From the NCBI GenBank assembly GCA_046328715.1, contig JAXLWB010000033.1, positions 46,332 through 110,331 on the forward strand: DNA of 64,000 nt, read 5' to 3'. The first letter of the stretch is position 1. Each line of letters starts with the position of its first letter. Under the pieces are notes generated by a model. It saw nothing but the letters and a program-made list of their open reading frames with translations, ran no database searches and was not told the origin of the DNA. This DNA comes from JAXLWB01 sp046328715. Lineage in GTDB: Bacteria; Chloroflexota; Anaerolineae; Caldilineales; Caldilineaceae. Below, piece by piece: positions 53,950 to 61,718 of the stretch. Position numbers and translations under genes: made by a program.

Positions 53950-54777
53950 ATGAATTGGCGTGCGATTCGAGCGATTGTCCGTAAAGATGTCAGCGTGGCA
54001 TTGCGCAGTAAATTTGTGGTGCTGCCTTTGGTGCTGGTGCCACTGATTATTGTCGTTGCTATGCCGCTCTTTATTGGCCTCGGTGTTGCCTTTCTCTCTA
54101 CCGTGGCCAAAGACACCAAAAATCTGAGCGACATTCAAGAGATGCTGCGCTCGCTGCCGCCTTCTTTGCACAGTCAGTTTGAAGGGTTGAGCGCGGCCCA
54201 AGCAGGCGTTGTGCTCTTTCTCAAGTATACCTTTGCCCCGCTCTATCTCCTGCTACCCTTGATGACTGCCTCGGTGATTGCCGCCGACAGCTTTGCTGGT
54301 GAAAAGGAACGTAAAACCCTCGAAGCGGTGATCTACACGCCGACTACCGACTTTGAACTCTTTCTCGCCAAGGTACTCGGCGGTTGGCTGCTCGGCCTAG
54401 CGGTGGCCTGGATCAGCTTTGTACTCTACTGTCTAGTGGCGAATGTGGCGGGGTGGCCAACGCTACACCGCATCTTCCTGCCCGATGCGATGTGGCTGCT
54501 GCTCGCCTTCTGGGTCGCCCCAGCCGCAGCCGGGATGGGGTTGGGTGCCACGGTGATTGCCTCCTCACGGGTTGGCAGCTTTCAAGAAGCCTATCAACTG
54601 GGCGGATTGGTCGTTTTGCCGGTGATTGCCCTCTTGCTCAGCCAAATTAGCGGTGTACTCTATCTAGGTGTCGGCGTGGCACTGGCAATTGGCACGTTGC
54701 TCTGGCTGGTAGATGCGGGGTTACTCTGGCTGGGCGTGCGGCTCTTTCGCCGAGCGGAGATGTTGGCGAAGCTGTAG
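53950..54777 (+). CDS. ABC-2 type permease
   Basis: The 275-residue protein has six membrane helices and an extracytoplasmic loop between helices 1 and 2. It begins MNWRAIRAIVRKDVSVALRS and contains ADSFAGEKERKTLEAVIYTP, a hallmark of NatB/ABC-2 permeases. ATG at 53,950 follows GGAG, and the start at 53,914 would lie within the hairpin. With the ATPase it should export a small molecule, ion or lipid. The substrate is unknown. Confidence 0.9.
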   Translation: MNWRAIRAIVRKDVSVALRSKFVVLPLVLVPLIIVVAMPLFIGLGVAFLSTVAKDTKNLSDIQEMLRSLPPSLHSQFEGLSAAQAGVVLFLKYTFAPLYLLLPLMTASVIAADSFAGEKERKTLEAVIYTPTTDFELFLAKVLGGWLLGLAVAWISFVLYCLVANVAGWPTLHRIFLPDAMWLLLAFWVAPAAAGMGLGATVIASSRVGSFQEAYQLGGLVVLPVIALLLSQISGVLYLGVGVALAIGTLLWLVDAGLLWLGVRLFRRAEMLAKL

Positions 54778-54823
54778 AGAGTGGGACAAGCATGAGCTTC
54801 GTTCCAAAGAGGAGTTACAAGCC

Positions 54824-55138
54824 ATGATCGTTGAAGCGATTCTCAAAGAAGAAGAATTGATTCGACAAGAAAGCGAAGCAAAGGGCGAAGCCAGAGGCAT
54901 TGAGCAAGGTATTGAAAAGGGTATTCGTGCCCAACGTCAGATCTTGCTCCAACTTTTACACTTTCGTTTTCCTGCCACCGTTGAGGAAGAAAGCAAAAAG
55001 TACAGCGCCTACCTTGCCCGCATTCACAACCTCGACCATCTTACCGAACTGGTCAACCAACTGCTGATTGCCCTGACCCTGGCCGCGTTTGAAGAAAAAG
55101 TGCTTGCTTATTTGCCGAAGGAGCAAGAGCAGAAGTAA
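54824..55138 (+). CDS. C-terminal remnant of an Rpn/PD-(D/E)XK transposase-like protein
   Basis: The protein has 104 residues from the ATG at 54,824, with GAGGAG upstream. It is highly charged (KGEARGIEQGIEKGIRAQRQ) and continues LLQLLHFRFPATVEEE and AYLARIHNLDHLTELVNQLL. This layout matches the C-terminal tail of Rpn-family putative transposases (DUF4351-type). The nuclease domain is missing. The frame is open upstream to 54,713 over the permease gene (EWDKHELRSKEELQ), again tail-like, so it is probably a truncated gene. Expression is uncertain. Confidence 0.5.
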   Translation: MIVEAILKEEELIRQESEAKGEARGIEQGIEKGIRAQRQILLQLLHFRFPATVEEESKKYSAYLARIHNLDHLTELVNQLLIALTLAAFEEKVLAYLPKEQEQK

Positions 55139-55162
55139 GCCAAAGAGAACGGTCAAAGACAC

Positions 55163-55198
55163 AACAAGAGGTGACGGAATGTTCCGTCACCTCTTGTT
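55163..55198 (+). terminator. terminator-like perfect hairpin with GAGGTGACGGAA arm
   Basis: The 17-nt arms around 2 nt (arm AACAAGAGGTGACGGAA) are followed by TTTT on the plus strand. The GAGGTGACGGA core recurs in the hairpin at 61,118-61,157. Confidence 0.75.
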
Positions 55199-55310
55199 TT
55201 ACACAGTGCACCAACCACTGACCAGACCCCACAAAGAACGTGTGCGCCTGATCAACCGTCAAATTGTACATCCACTGCTCAGCAGCAATAACCTATACGG
55301 ATTGAGCTTT
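55199..55310 (-). pseudogene. decayed HINT-domain C-terminus
   Basis: On the minus strand this encodes MYNLTVDQAHTFFVGSGQWL and then VH, nearly identical to the end of the HINT domains at 56,030 and 57,420. The upstream half retains DNA similarity (CAATCCGTATAGGTTATTGC) but no intact frame, and the downstream side runs into a hairpin. It is a leftover of a third HINT-toxin module. Confidence 0.75.
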
Positions 55311-55370
55311 GCTAGTTGAGCAATCGATGTGACACACATCATCGTCAAAGTGCGAATCTTGTTAGCTTAC

Positions 55371-55664
55371 TTACTCTTCGAAGTACCTGATCTGTTCAAG
55401 AATTGCTCTAACATCTTGTGTATCTGGCGCTAGACTGTCAGCAACACGACCCACTTGATCAGCAATTTCATGCAGAAACGATCTTGTTCCTATCCCCAAG
55501 TCAGCAGCGGTTGTCTGTGGATCCAATAGAAGTTCGACGTAGTATTGGAGTTCTTCTGCCAACGCTCTAGCTTGTGCCTGTATTTCCGAGTTGTCACCAA
55601 GCTTAGGCAATGATCGCTTCGCATTCTCTAAGATTTGAGAAAAACTCTCTTTTGTTGCGCTCAT
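55371..55664 (-). CDS. putative immunity protein for the HINT-ParB toxin
   Basis: This 97-residue acidic helical protein (SFSQILENAKRSLPKLGD, EQIRYFEE) has no recognised family. It overlaps the toxin gene upstream by 4 nt (ATGA), the standard arrangement of toxin-immunity pairs. Size and acidity fit an inhibitor that binds a basic nuclease. Its function is inferred from position only. Confidence 0.55.
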   Translation of the reverse strand: MSATKESFSQILENAKRSLPKLGDNSEIQAQARALAEELQYYVELLLDPQTTAADLGIGTRSFLHEIADQVGRVADSLAPDTQDVRAILEQIRYFEE

Positions 55665-56491
55665 TTATACCCGGCCTTTTTCACCATGTGCTGATTCAAC
55701 CTAATACCATTCGCTTGCCCAGCACTTTGCACAACTTCATCGACAGATTTCCACCCTGTATTTGTGATAATCCAGGCTTCATCAACAACTTCATATGGGA
55801 CATCGACTTTGGCAAGGCGAGCAGCCGCTAAACGGTGATGCCCATCCACGACGATCTTCTGACCGTTATGTTCAATAATCTTGATTGGGTCTAGATTTCC
55901 AAATCCATTGACTTTCATCTCATCTGCAAGCTTAATAATGCTTTTTGTCGCACTATCACCACTTAAGCCATGTGAGAGTATGAAATCACCGGCTTTGCCA
56001 ATTCCTCCACAATTATGCACCAACCACTGACCCCGCCCCACGAAGAACGTATGCGCCTGATCAACAGTCACATTGTACATCTGCTGTGTAACCATCACAA
56101 CCCGAACGGATCGCACTTCGCCTGTCGTGCCGTCGGCTTGTAATACATCATCGCCAACCTGTAACTCACCCACCTCCACCCATCGTCCATTGACCGTCAA
56201 CGGCAACCATTGATTACCTTCCACGACATAGAATGGATGCTCGGCGGTGGTTTCCAGCGTTTCGGTTCCTGAGCCTGACGAAGGGTCGCCATCCAGCGTC
56301 AGCAGCACAATCTGTGGATCGACGTGCGAGATGGTGTCAGTGACGACAAAGTAGCCTTGCTTCCCCGTCGCCTCGTCCCACGCCAACACCAGATCGCCTT
56401 CGATCAGTTCGGAGATTGGGCGTAGGCCACGGGCGGTCATCACCAGGGTGTCGGCGCTGAAGCTGTTATAGGTCAATAAGAATAAGGACAA
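55661..56491 (-). CDS. orphan polymorphic-toxin module: HINT domain plus ParB-like nuclease toxin
   Basis: In this 276-residue frame, residues about 9-160 are a HINT (pretoxin) domain from NSFSADTLVMTARGLRPISE to FFVGRGQWLVHN. The C-terminal 115 residues contain VNGFGNLDPIKIIEHNGQKI and DGHHRLAAARLA, the ParB/Srx-like nuclease signature used as a toxin in several polymorphic systems. No RHS or other delivery region is present. The only start is a TTG at 56,491, inside one arm of the hairpin at 56,478-56,522. It therefore looks like a displaced tail that becomes active only when joined to a full-length carrier. HINT would release the toxin by self-cleavage. Confidence 0.8.
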   Translation of the reverse strand: MSLFLLTYNSFSADTLVMTARGLRPISELIEGDLVLAWDEATGKQGYFVVTDTISHVDPQIVLLTLDGDPSSGSGTETLETTAEHPFYVVEGNQWLPLTVNGRWVEVGELQVGDDVLQADGTTGEVRSVRVVMVTQQMYNVTVDQAHTFFVGRGQWLVHNCGGIGKAGDFILSHGLSGDSATKSIIKLADEMKVNGFGNLDPIKIIEHNGQKIVVDGHHRLAAARLAKVDVPYEVVDEAWIITNTGWKSVDEVVQSAGQANGIRLNQHMVKKAGYK

Positions 56492-56522
56492 GCTATGGCA
56501 TTGATAGCTTGTCCTTATTCTT
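56478..56522. terminator. perfect 19-bp hairpin at a toxin-module border
   Basis: The arm AAGAATAAGGACAAGCTAT pairs around a 7-nt loop. On the minus strand it follows the immunity gene at 56,573 and ends in TTCTTATT, a weak T tract, so it may terminate that transcript. It also covers the start of the next module. Confidence 0.7.
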
Positions 56523-56572
56523 GTACCGCTTTGCTAACGCTTGTTAAGAATTAGATTCTCTCTTTCCTCGTA

Positions 56573-57070
56573 TTATGGTGTGATCCCAAAGAGCCGCTTT
56601 GTTTCATCCCACAAATTGTACATCTCAAATTGCATCGTACACAGACTCTTTGTCTTTTCACCCATCAGTGGTACAAATAAATGAAGTTTATCCTGATGTG
56701 TCGTAATCAGAGGCTCACAAACGCTAACAGCGATCAGGTTACGAACTGCAAACTCTTCATGGTTAGCTAGATGTTCAATCCATTGCATGATCGGTTTAAG
56801 CCTTTGCGCCTGCCCCTTATCTTCTGCAATTTCTAACATAAAGCGAACTAATAGGTCTTCAAACACGATTGTGACACCAGGCTTGCCATAATCGGATTTC
56901 GGCAAACCATGCATTTTTGCAATCGAATCTAAATCTTCATAATCTTTTTTACTCCAGTATTGTTTCGCATTTTGGGATTCAACCTCCATATTTTTGTACC
57001 CAGCAACCAGTTCAGGCACAACCAATAACAACTCATCAACCAATGGTTGCAAATCGTAGGACTTGTCCAT
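56573..57070 (-). CDS. putative immunity protein for the RHS-HINT toxin
   Basis: The 165-residue protein is of unknown family and mainly helical. It contains LVDELLLVVPELVAGYKN near the start, LVRFMLEIAEDKGQAQRL in the middle, and HLFVPLMGEKTKSLC near the end. It starts in the stop codon of the toxin gene (TAATG, 1-nt overlap), so it is translationally coupled. Pairing with that toxin is inferred from this overlap. Confidence 0.6.
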   Translation of the reverse strand: MDKSYDLQPLVDELLLVVPELVAGYKNMEVESQNAKQYWSKKDYEDLDSIAKMHGLPKSDYGKPGVTIVFEDLLVRFMLEIAEDKGQAQRLKPIMQWIEHLANHEEFAVRNLIAVSVCEPLITTHQDKLHLFVPLMGEKTKSLCTMQFEMYNLWDETKRLFGITP

Positions 57071-59115
57071 TATTTCCCCTGTAATGCGTTCAGCAGATCA
57101 TCATGTAGACCGCGTACAATATCTAAATCTGATTGACTTAATTGTTGGCCTTTGTACATTCCTGTATCCAGAATATCCTTGAGATTGGTTAATCGTTGTT
57201 CGCCTTTCGGAATATGACTTTTACCTCCTACCAATGTTCCAAGATTTGCAAGCTCACGTCGAATTGCACCTGCAAGTCCACCAGGAAGAGAATCTGACGA
57301 AACCCATTGTCCATTTACCCAGTTGCCACGATACATTTCTTCAATAATGTTCTTATTCAAATCAGTGTTTTGTGCAAAAGGACGAGTCGCAAATGCTCGT
57401 ATACAATCTGCATTATGCACCAACCACTGACCCTGCCCCACGAAGAACGTGTGCGCCTGATCAACAGTCAAATTGTACATCGGCTGCGATACCGCTACAA
57501 CCCGCACGGATTGCACTTCACCTGTCGTGCCGTTGGCTTGCAGGACATCATCGCCAACTTGCAGAGCACCTGCCTCGACCCACTTGCCAACGGAGAGATA
57601 GCTTGACCACTCGTTGACTTCCGCCACGTAGAATGGATGCTCGGCGGTGGTTTCGAGAGCTTCGCCATCAATCGTTAACAGCACAATCTCTGGGTCAACG
57701 TGCGAGATGGTGTCGGTGATGACAAAGTAGCCTTGCTTCCCCGTCGCTTCGTCCCACGCCAACACCAGATCGCCTTCGATCAGTTCGGAGATTGGGCGGA
57801 GTCCACGGGCAGTCATCACCAGGGTGTCGGCGCTGAAGCTGTTGGTGAGACAGTCGATTACCTTTGCCGCCCCGACAGCCGCTTCGTCGGACAAACCGAG
57901 CAGGTTTGCTCCTTTCTTGACTGCCCACTTGCCTGCCGCATAAGCTTCATCGGCATATTTGCTACCCTTGGCCAGATCGCCAATGTAGGGCACCATAGCA
58001 ACGGCAGAAAGTCCGGCATCGGTGTAATTGCCGCGGGCCAGGGAAATCACAGCATTCGCACCGTCTGAAATCGGTGTCGGGTCAGCCACCCCTGCCACAT
58101 CCAACGACGCCTGAATTGCATCCCAGTTGGTCGATTCGGTACAGGTATTGCCAACGTTGACCAGTGGCACGCAGAGGTGGCCTGTGGGGTCAACGTAGGC
58201 CATCGGATTCCCGTAAACATACATCGTTCGATTGTATGCGAAGACCTTCCCCGAATCCGGCACAATGGTATCCGGACTGACAAACATGCCCGTCAACGGA
58301 TCAAAGAACCGGGCATTCATGTACACCAATCCACTGCCATCCTGCTTCTGCCCGGTGAACTGGTAATCCGTACCAAGGATGCCTGTATCTCTCTGCTTGC
58401 CAAAGGCTCGATACTTCTCATCGTTGATGATAGCACCGCTAGCATTGGTTTCCAACACGGTCGAACTCAAGTGGTCACTGTGCAAATAGGTCAACACGCC
58501 ATTGATGCGCATCGCGACTCGTTGCCCGCCGAAGTAATAGTACTTGGTGACGTAGTTGGCAGGTGGCGCAACGGCGGTGACCTCGACATCGTCAATGTTC
58601 ACCCAGCCCGAACTCTGGTAGAGATAGTAGATCACATCCATCGTGGCAGCGGTGGCCGGGGCGGTCACCCGTCCACCGACTCGGGTCCAGGCAGTGATGG
58701 CACTAGGGTTCATGGCGGTGAGGTCGGTGCGGCTGATGAAGGTACCGTTACTGTCGTAGAAGTTGGCACGGAGGATGAACTTGCCCTGGCTGGTGTCGGG
58801 GTCGATCTTGCCTTTGACCCAGGTGTACAAATCAACCTGTTCACCACCCTTGATGCCCACTCGTTTGGCTTGCCAATAGCCATCCGCCCAGTTGGAGAGG
58901 AGGTAGCTGTACGTGCCAGTGCGCGCCTGCGCCGGTCCCCAGTTGCCGCGCCACAGCATCGTACCGGGGAAGTCCGCACCAGCGGAGGCACTCCAACCGC
59001 TGGTGGTATTGTCAAAGCTGGGGTCGGGCACCATGTTGGTGCTGCTACCTGCCTGCTTCAACGAGACATCGTCAAAGGCAACCCAGCCGCTGAACATGCC
59101 ACTATGCAGTTCCAA
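57070..59115 (-). CDS. N-terminally truncated RHS-repeat protein with HINT domain and unknown C-terminal toxin
   Basis: The frame has 681 codons from a TTG at 59,115. Related coding sequence continues without a start to 59,331, directly after the Imm26-like stop. Residues 1-180 hold two carbohydrate-binding-like segments. The RHS core runs about 185-315 (YYYFGGQRVAMRINGVLTY, ARFFDPLTGMFVSPDT, NPMAYVDPTGH). A linker and a HINT domain follow (about 425-565, NSFSADTLV to WLVHN). The last 115 residues (FATRPFAQNTDLNKNIIEEM, LDIVRGLHDDLLNALQGK) are an unrecognised toxin candidate. The missing N-terminus means it cannot work as a complete RHS shell. It is probably an alternative tail. Confidence 0.82.
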   Translation of the reverse strand: MELHSGMFSGWVAFDDVSLKQAGSSTNMVPDPSFDNTTSGWSASAGADFPGTMLWRGNWGPAQARTGTYSYLLSNWADGYWQAKRVGIKGGEQVDLYTWVKGKIDPDTSQGKFILRANFYDSNGTFISRTDLTAMNPSAITAWTRVGGRVTAPATAATMDVIYYLYQSSGWVNIDDVEVTAVAPPANYVTKYYYFGGQRVAMRINGVLTYLHSDHLSSTVLETNASGAIINDEKYRAFGKQRDTGILGTDYQFTGQKQDGSGLVYMNARFFDPLTGMFVSPDTIVPDSGKVFAYNRTMYVYGNPMAYVDPTGHLCVPLVNVGNTCTESTNWDAIQASLDVAGVADPTPISDGANAVISLARGNYTDAGLSAVAMVPYIGDLAKGSKYADEAYAAGKWAVKKGANLLGLSDEAAVGAAKVIDCLTNSFSADTLVMTARGLRPISELIEGDLVLAWDEATGKQGYFVITDTISHVDPEIVLLTIDGEALETTAEHPFYVAEVNEWSSYLSVGKWVEAGALQVGDDVLQANGTTGEVQSVRVVAVSQPMYNLTVDQAHTFFVGQGQWLVHNADCIRAFATRPFAQNTDLNKNIIEEMYRGNWVNGQWVSSDSLPGGLAGAIRRELANLGTLVGGKSHIPKGEQRLTNLKDILDTGMYKGQQLSQSDLDIVRGLHDDLLNALQGK
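57418..57845. repeat. HINT-encoding direct repeat (partner at 56,028-56,465)
   Basis: The two segments are nearly identical in DNA over long stretches, for example around GCGAGATGGTGTCGGTGATG and CACGGGCAGTCATCACCAGG, differing by scattered substitutions and a small insertion. A third partial copy is at 55,199-55,310. High DNA identity points to recent duplication or gene conversion. Confidence 0.75.
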
Positions 59116-59331
59116 ACGCAGGGTGGTGGTGCCTACCGGTGTGGTGATGCGGCTGCCTGCATTGTTCCAGGTGCCAGAAATCAGCGTGGAGGTGTTGACG
59201 ACGTACTGAGTGGTGGAGAAGGGGGTGCTGCCGCCGTTGTAGTAGAGCGCCTTGAGTAGGATCTCACCGCCGGTCGCTTCGGCATCGATTTGCCCTTTGA
59301 GGTAGGTATTGGTAGCGTAATAGTTTGATTC

Positions 59332-59823
59332 TCAATTACTGTGCAATGGCTTATGTGATAATAGATCATCTAGCTTTACTTCGATTGCCCGCGAGCCTGA
59401 CATCCTATCTCGCGGTAATCCCATCAATTCGATTGATTTTACTCGAGTTTCTTGAAGAGGAAGGTTACTCCATTTCCCCTTATTGGGGTACTCAACCAGC
59501 CAGCCCCATTCTCTATCGATTATGTCTATCCTCCCAAATTTAGGAACTGGCCAGTCGTCTCTATCAAATGGCAGACCATTCATTATCAATGGCCATTTAC
59601 CTGTAGTAAGGCCCGGATTACCAAATCTTGTTACAAGTATGGCATCTGTAGCTCGTAAGTTTCTCAAGTCTTCCTCAGAAGGAATCTCCTCAAAACGGTC
59701 GCCAAAAAAATATCCCAAACATATCTTAGTGCGAGAGTGACCTCGTGCAACAATTCCTAATGCATAACCACCTTTATCCAAAGGTATAGCAAACCATTGC
59801 CCCTCTCTAAATTTTACTGCCAT
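59332..59823 (-). CDS. Imm26-like immunity protein
   Basis: The 163-residue protein reads KFREGQWFAIPLDKGGYALG, ICLGYFFGDRF, TDAILVTRFGNPGLTTGKWP and FDRDDWPVPKFGRID. This set of conserved blocks occurs in the Imm26 group of immunity proteins. AGGGAAATGAACA precedes the ATG. Its TGA stop is followed in the same frame by the truncated RHS fragment without any gap. The toxin gene upstream (59,953) is the likely partner, although 129 nt and a hairpin separate them. Confidence 0.7.
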   Translation of the reverse strand: MAVKFREGQWFAIPLDKGGYALGIVARGHSRTKICLGYFFGDRFEEIPSEEDLRNLRATDAILVTRFGNPGLTTGKWPLIMNGLPFDRDDWPVPKFGRIDIIDREWGWLVEYPNKGKWSNLPLQETRVKSIELMGLPRDRMSGSRAIEVKLDDLLSHKPLHSN

Positions 59824-59887
59824 TGTTCATTTCCCTTTGAACCTCTTGAGACCAAACGCTATTTAACAGAAAGAAATGTAATTGCAT

Positions 59888-59931
59888 AGTTCAATTGATA
59901 GTAATCCAAAATCTACTATCGATTGAACTAT
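59888..59931. repeat. hairpin between GIY-YIG toxin and Imm26-like gene
   Basis: Arms TAGTTCAATTGATAGTA and TACTATCGATTGAACTA have one mismatch and a 10-nt spacer. No T run follows. It interrupts what is otherwise a coupled toxin-immunity pair. Confidence 0.6.
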
Positions 59932-59952
59932 ACTTATAAATTGCTAACATCC

Positions 59953-60981
59953 CTATTCAGGCTTCACCTGTCTGCCAGCTCTCATGTAGCGTGGACGCCG
60001 AGGATTAGTATCCGCAATCGGTTTGATATAATTCAATGGGGGATTGTAAGTATCGTGAATGATTTGCTCACGACCACGTCTAGCAGCAGGATTATCAGTT
60101 CTACTATCTACCTCAAAGTCTAATCCAGATCCAGCATGTTCTCTTTCCCGTCTTGCGAGATTATTCGTACGTCCGGTTCTCATGATTTGCCCTGTAAGTG
60201 GATCGTATTGGATATATGTTCCGCCTTGAGGTTGTGCAGTATATACATTACCTCCAATACCTGGCGAAGTCAGCGTAACACCAGGGTCTTGTGGTGTACC
60301 AATCCCAGTATCACTTGTCCCTGGAATACTAGTTGTCAACCCATCACCAGTCAGCGGTGTTCCCTGAATGGTGACTGTAGTTGATCCTGGCAACGGATAT
60401 GATTCTTGGATTGCTCCAGGATCGTAAGGGGTTGGCACCACATACGCGGGTCCATTGTCCTGAATTGCCCACATCGTGACAATGTAGCCACCACCAGCGA
60501 CAATTGGAACAGATGCAGCACCAGCGACATAAGGAGCAGCATAGGGACCTGCACTTCTTGCCATATCCACGGTTTGTTGTATAGCTTGTTGGACAATTTG
60601 TGGATCGATTCCTGGTGCTGGGCAAACTCCGCTACATACATCTTCATGACCACTTGGGTCGTTATAAATGAGAGGATTCCCTCTCGCATACAATGTTCTA
60701 TTGTATGCCGAAACCCGCCCTGCATCCGGCACCATCGTATCTGGACTCACGAACATGCCAGTTTGTGGGTCATAGAAGCGCGCCGAGTAATACATCAATC
60801 CGCTGCCATCTTCCTTCTGTCCGGTGAAGCGCTGATCTGTGACTACTTTGCCGCTGTCGCGCTGTTTGCCAAAGGCGAAGTATTTTTCATCGGTTGCCAC
60901 AGCACCACTGGCGTTAGTTTCGAGGACGGTGGAACCCAAATGGTCGCCATGCAGGTAGGTTAAGGTACTACCAATCTTCAT
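59953..60981 (-). CDS. truncated RHS core protein with GIY-YIG-like (Tox-URI) C-terminal nuclease toxin
   Basis: The frame has 342 codons from the ATG at 60,981. RHS/YD coding sequence continues upstream to 61,143 without a start codon. Residues 1-105 are the RHS core end (LTYLHGDHLGSTVLETNASG, SARFYDPQTGMFVSPDT, YNDPSGH). A Gly/Pro/Thr-rich linker lies at about 110-245. The tail has YIQYDPLTGQIMRTGRTNNL, ARREREH, a central RTDNPAARRGREQIIHDTYN and PLNYIKPI, matching GIY-YIG-type toxin domains (first Tyr pair, Arg and Glu). It would cut DNA or RNA in a target cell. Lack of an N-terminus suggests a displaced tail. Confidence 0.8.
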   Translation of the reverse strand: MKIGSTLTYLHGDHLGSTVLETNASGAVATDEKYFAFGKQRDSGKVVTDQRFTGQKEDGSGLMYYSARFYDPQTGMFVSPDTMVPDAGRVSAYNRTLYARGNPLIYNDPSGHEDVCSGVCPAPGIDPQIVQQAIQQTVDMARSAGPYAAPYVAGAASVPIVAGGGYIVTMWAIQDNGPAYVVPTPYDPGAIQESYPLPGSTTVTIQGTPLTGDGLTTSIPGTSDTGIGTPQDPGVTLTSPGIGGNVYTAQPQGGTYIQYDPLTGQIMRTGRTNNLARREREHAGSGLDFEVDSRTDNPAARRGREQIIHDTYNPPLNYIKPIADTNPRRPRYMRAGRQVKPE

Positions 60982-61117
60982 CGCTACCCGTTGACCACCG
61001 AAGAAGTAGTACTTGATTGGCGTCGTGCCGCTGATTTCGTAGTGGGCGAAGGGGTAGTAGTAAGTAGTGCTGCCAACCGTCTTCTTGACGCGGTTGCCGT
61101 CGGCGTCATAAATAAAT

Positions 61118-61157
61118 ACCAGCAGAGGTGACGGAATGATCCGTCACCTCTGCTGGT
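61118..61157. repeat. perfect 18-bp hairpin inside RHS sequence
   Basis: The arm ACCAGCAGAGGTGACGGA pairs around 4 nt. YD-repeat sequence lies on both sides in different frames, so the hairpin sits at an insertion or rearrangement junction. It shares GAGGTGACGGA with the hairpin at 55,163. Confidence 0.75.
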
Positions 61158-61246
61158 TTAGGGCAGTAATAACAGTAGAAGTATGTACTGCCGGCGGTCT
61201 TCTTCACCCGGTTGTTATCAACATCGCATATAGGGCAGACTCCCAC
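61144..61246 (-). pseudogene. decayed YD-repeat (RHS) remnant
   Basis: The minus strand encodes DVDNNRVKKTAGSTYFYCYY and then PKPAEV, a degraded version of the DADGNRVKKTVGSTTYYY block seen at 61,110-61,030. It is interrupted by the hairpin and a frame change. Confidence 0.65.
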
Positions 61247-61295
61247 ATAACCTGTGTTCTTATGCACAAATAATGTCTAAACTCTAAAACACAAT

Positions 61296-61688
61296 TCAGG
61301 ACAATTTTCCCTTTGCAGACTGTGAAACAAGAAGACTTTCATCATCAACAAGCTTGATCAAAATTTCCTTAGGAGTTTTAGGATTATTAGCAACTGTCTG
61401 TCTCACATATTCATCAGGATCTTGAGCAAGTTGAGTAAAAATATCAAACGAAAGCTTACGTTTGCGCGCTACTGCTCGGCGAATACTTGGGTCTGGAGAT
61501 GTAACCAATTGCTTAAGTACGCCCAATGGAACATTCTTGTTTTGAATAACCCAAAAGATCATATCAGGCTGCGAATTAATAATTTCAAGCCATACCTGTT
61601 CTTCAACAGGTTCATGAATTGCCCGACCATATTCTTCAGGATTATTGCTTGTACGTAACCTAACAAATTCCTCAACACTGTTGATCAT
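61296..61688 (-). CDS. HEAT/LRV-like repeat protein, putative immunity protein
   Basis: This 130-residue protein is built of short helical repeats. GVLKQLVTSPDPSIRRAVAR, FDIFTQLAQDPDEYVRQTVA and KEILIKLVDDESLLVSQSAK show the spacing of leucine-rich-variant or HEAT repeats. Small repeat proteins of this type occur as immunity proteins in polymorphic toxin loci. No toxin gene adjoins it directly, so its partner may have been lost. Confidence 0.6.
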   Translation of the reverse strand: MINSVEEFVRLRTSNNPEEYGRAIHEPVEEQVWLEIINSQPDMIFWVIQNKNVPLGVLKQLVTSPDPSIRRAVARKRKLSFDIFTQLAQDPDEYVRQTVANNPKTPKEILIKLVDDESLLVSQSAKGKLS

Positions 61689-61718
61689 TTTATGGGAATA
61701 GTAATAGCAAGCAATTCA

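Noticed and set aside
58177..59259. Plus-strand 360-codon frame opposite the RHS-HINT gene
   Set aside because: The RHS core and binding segments on the minus strand are clear. The plus-strand product has no recognisable domain or ribosome site.
55163..61157. Border hairpins considered as integron attC sites
   Set aside because: They are perfect hairpins without the conserved core sites and bulged bases of attC, and no integron integrase is visible.
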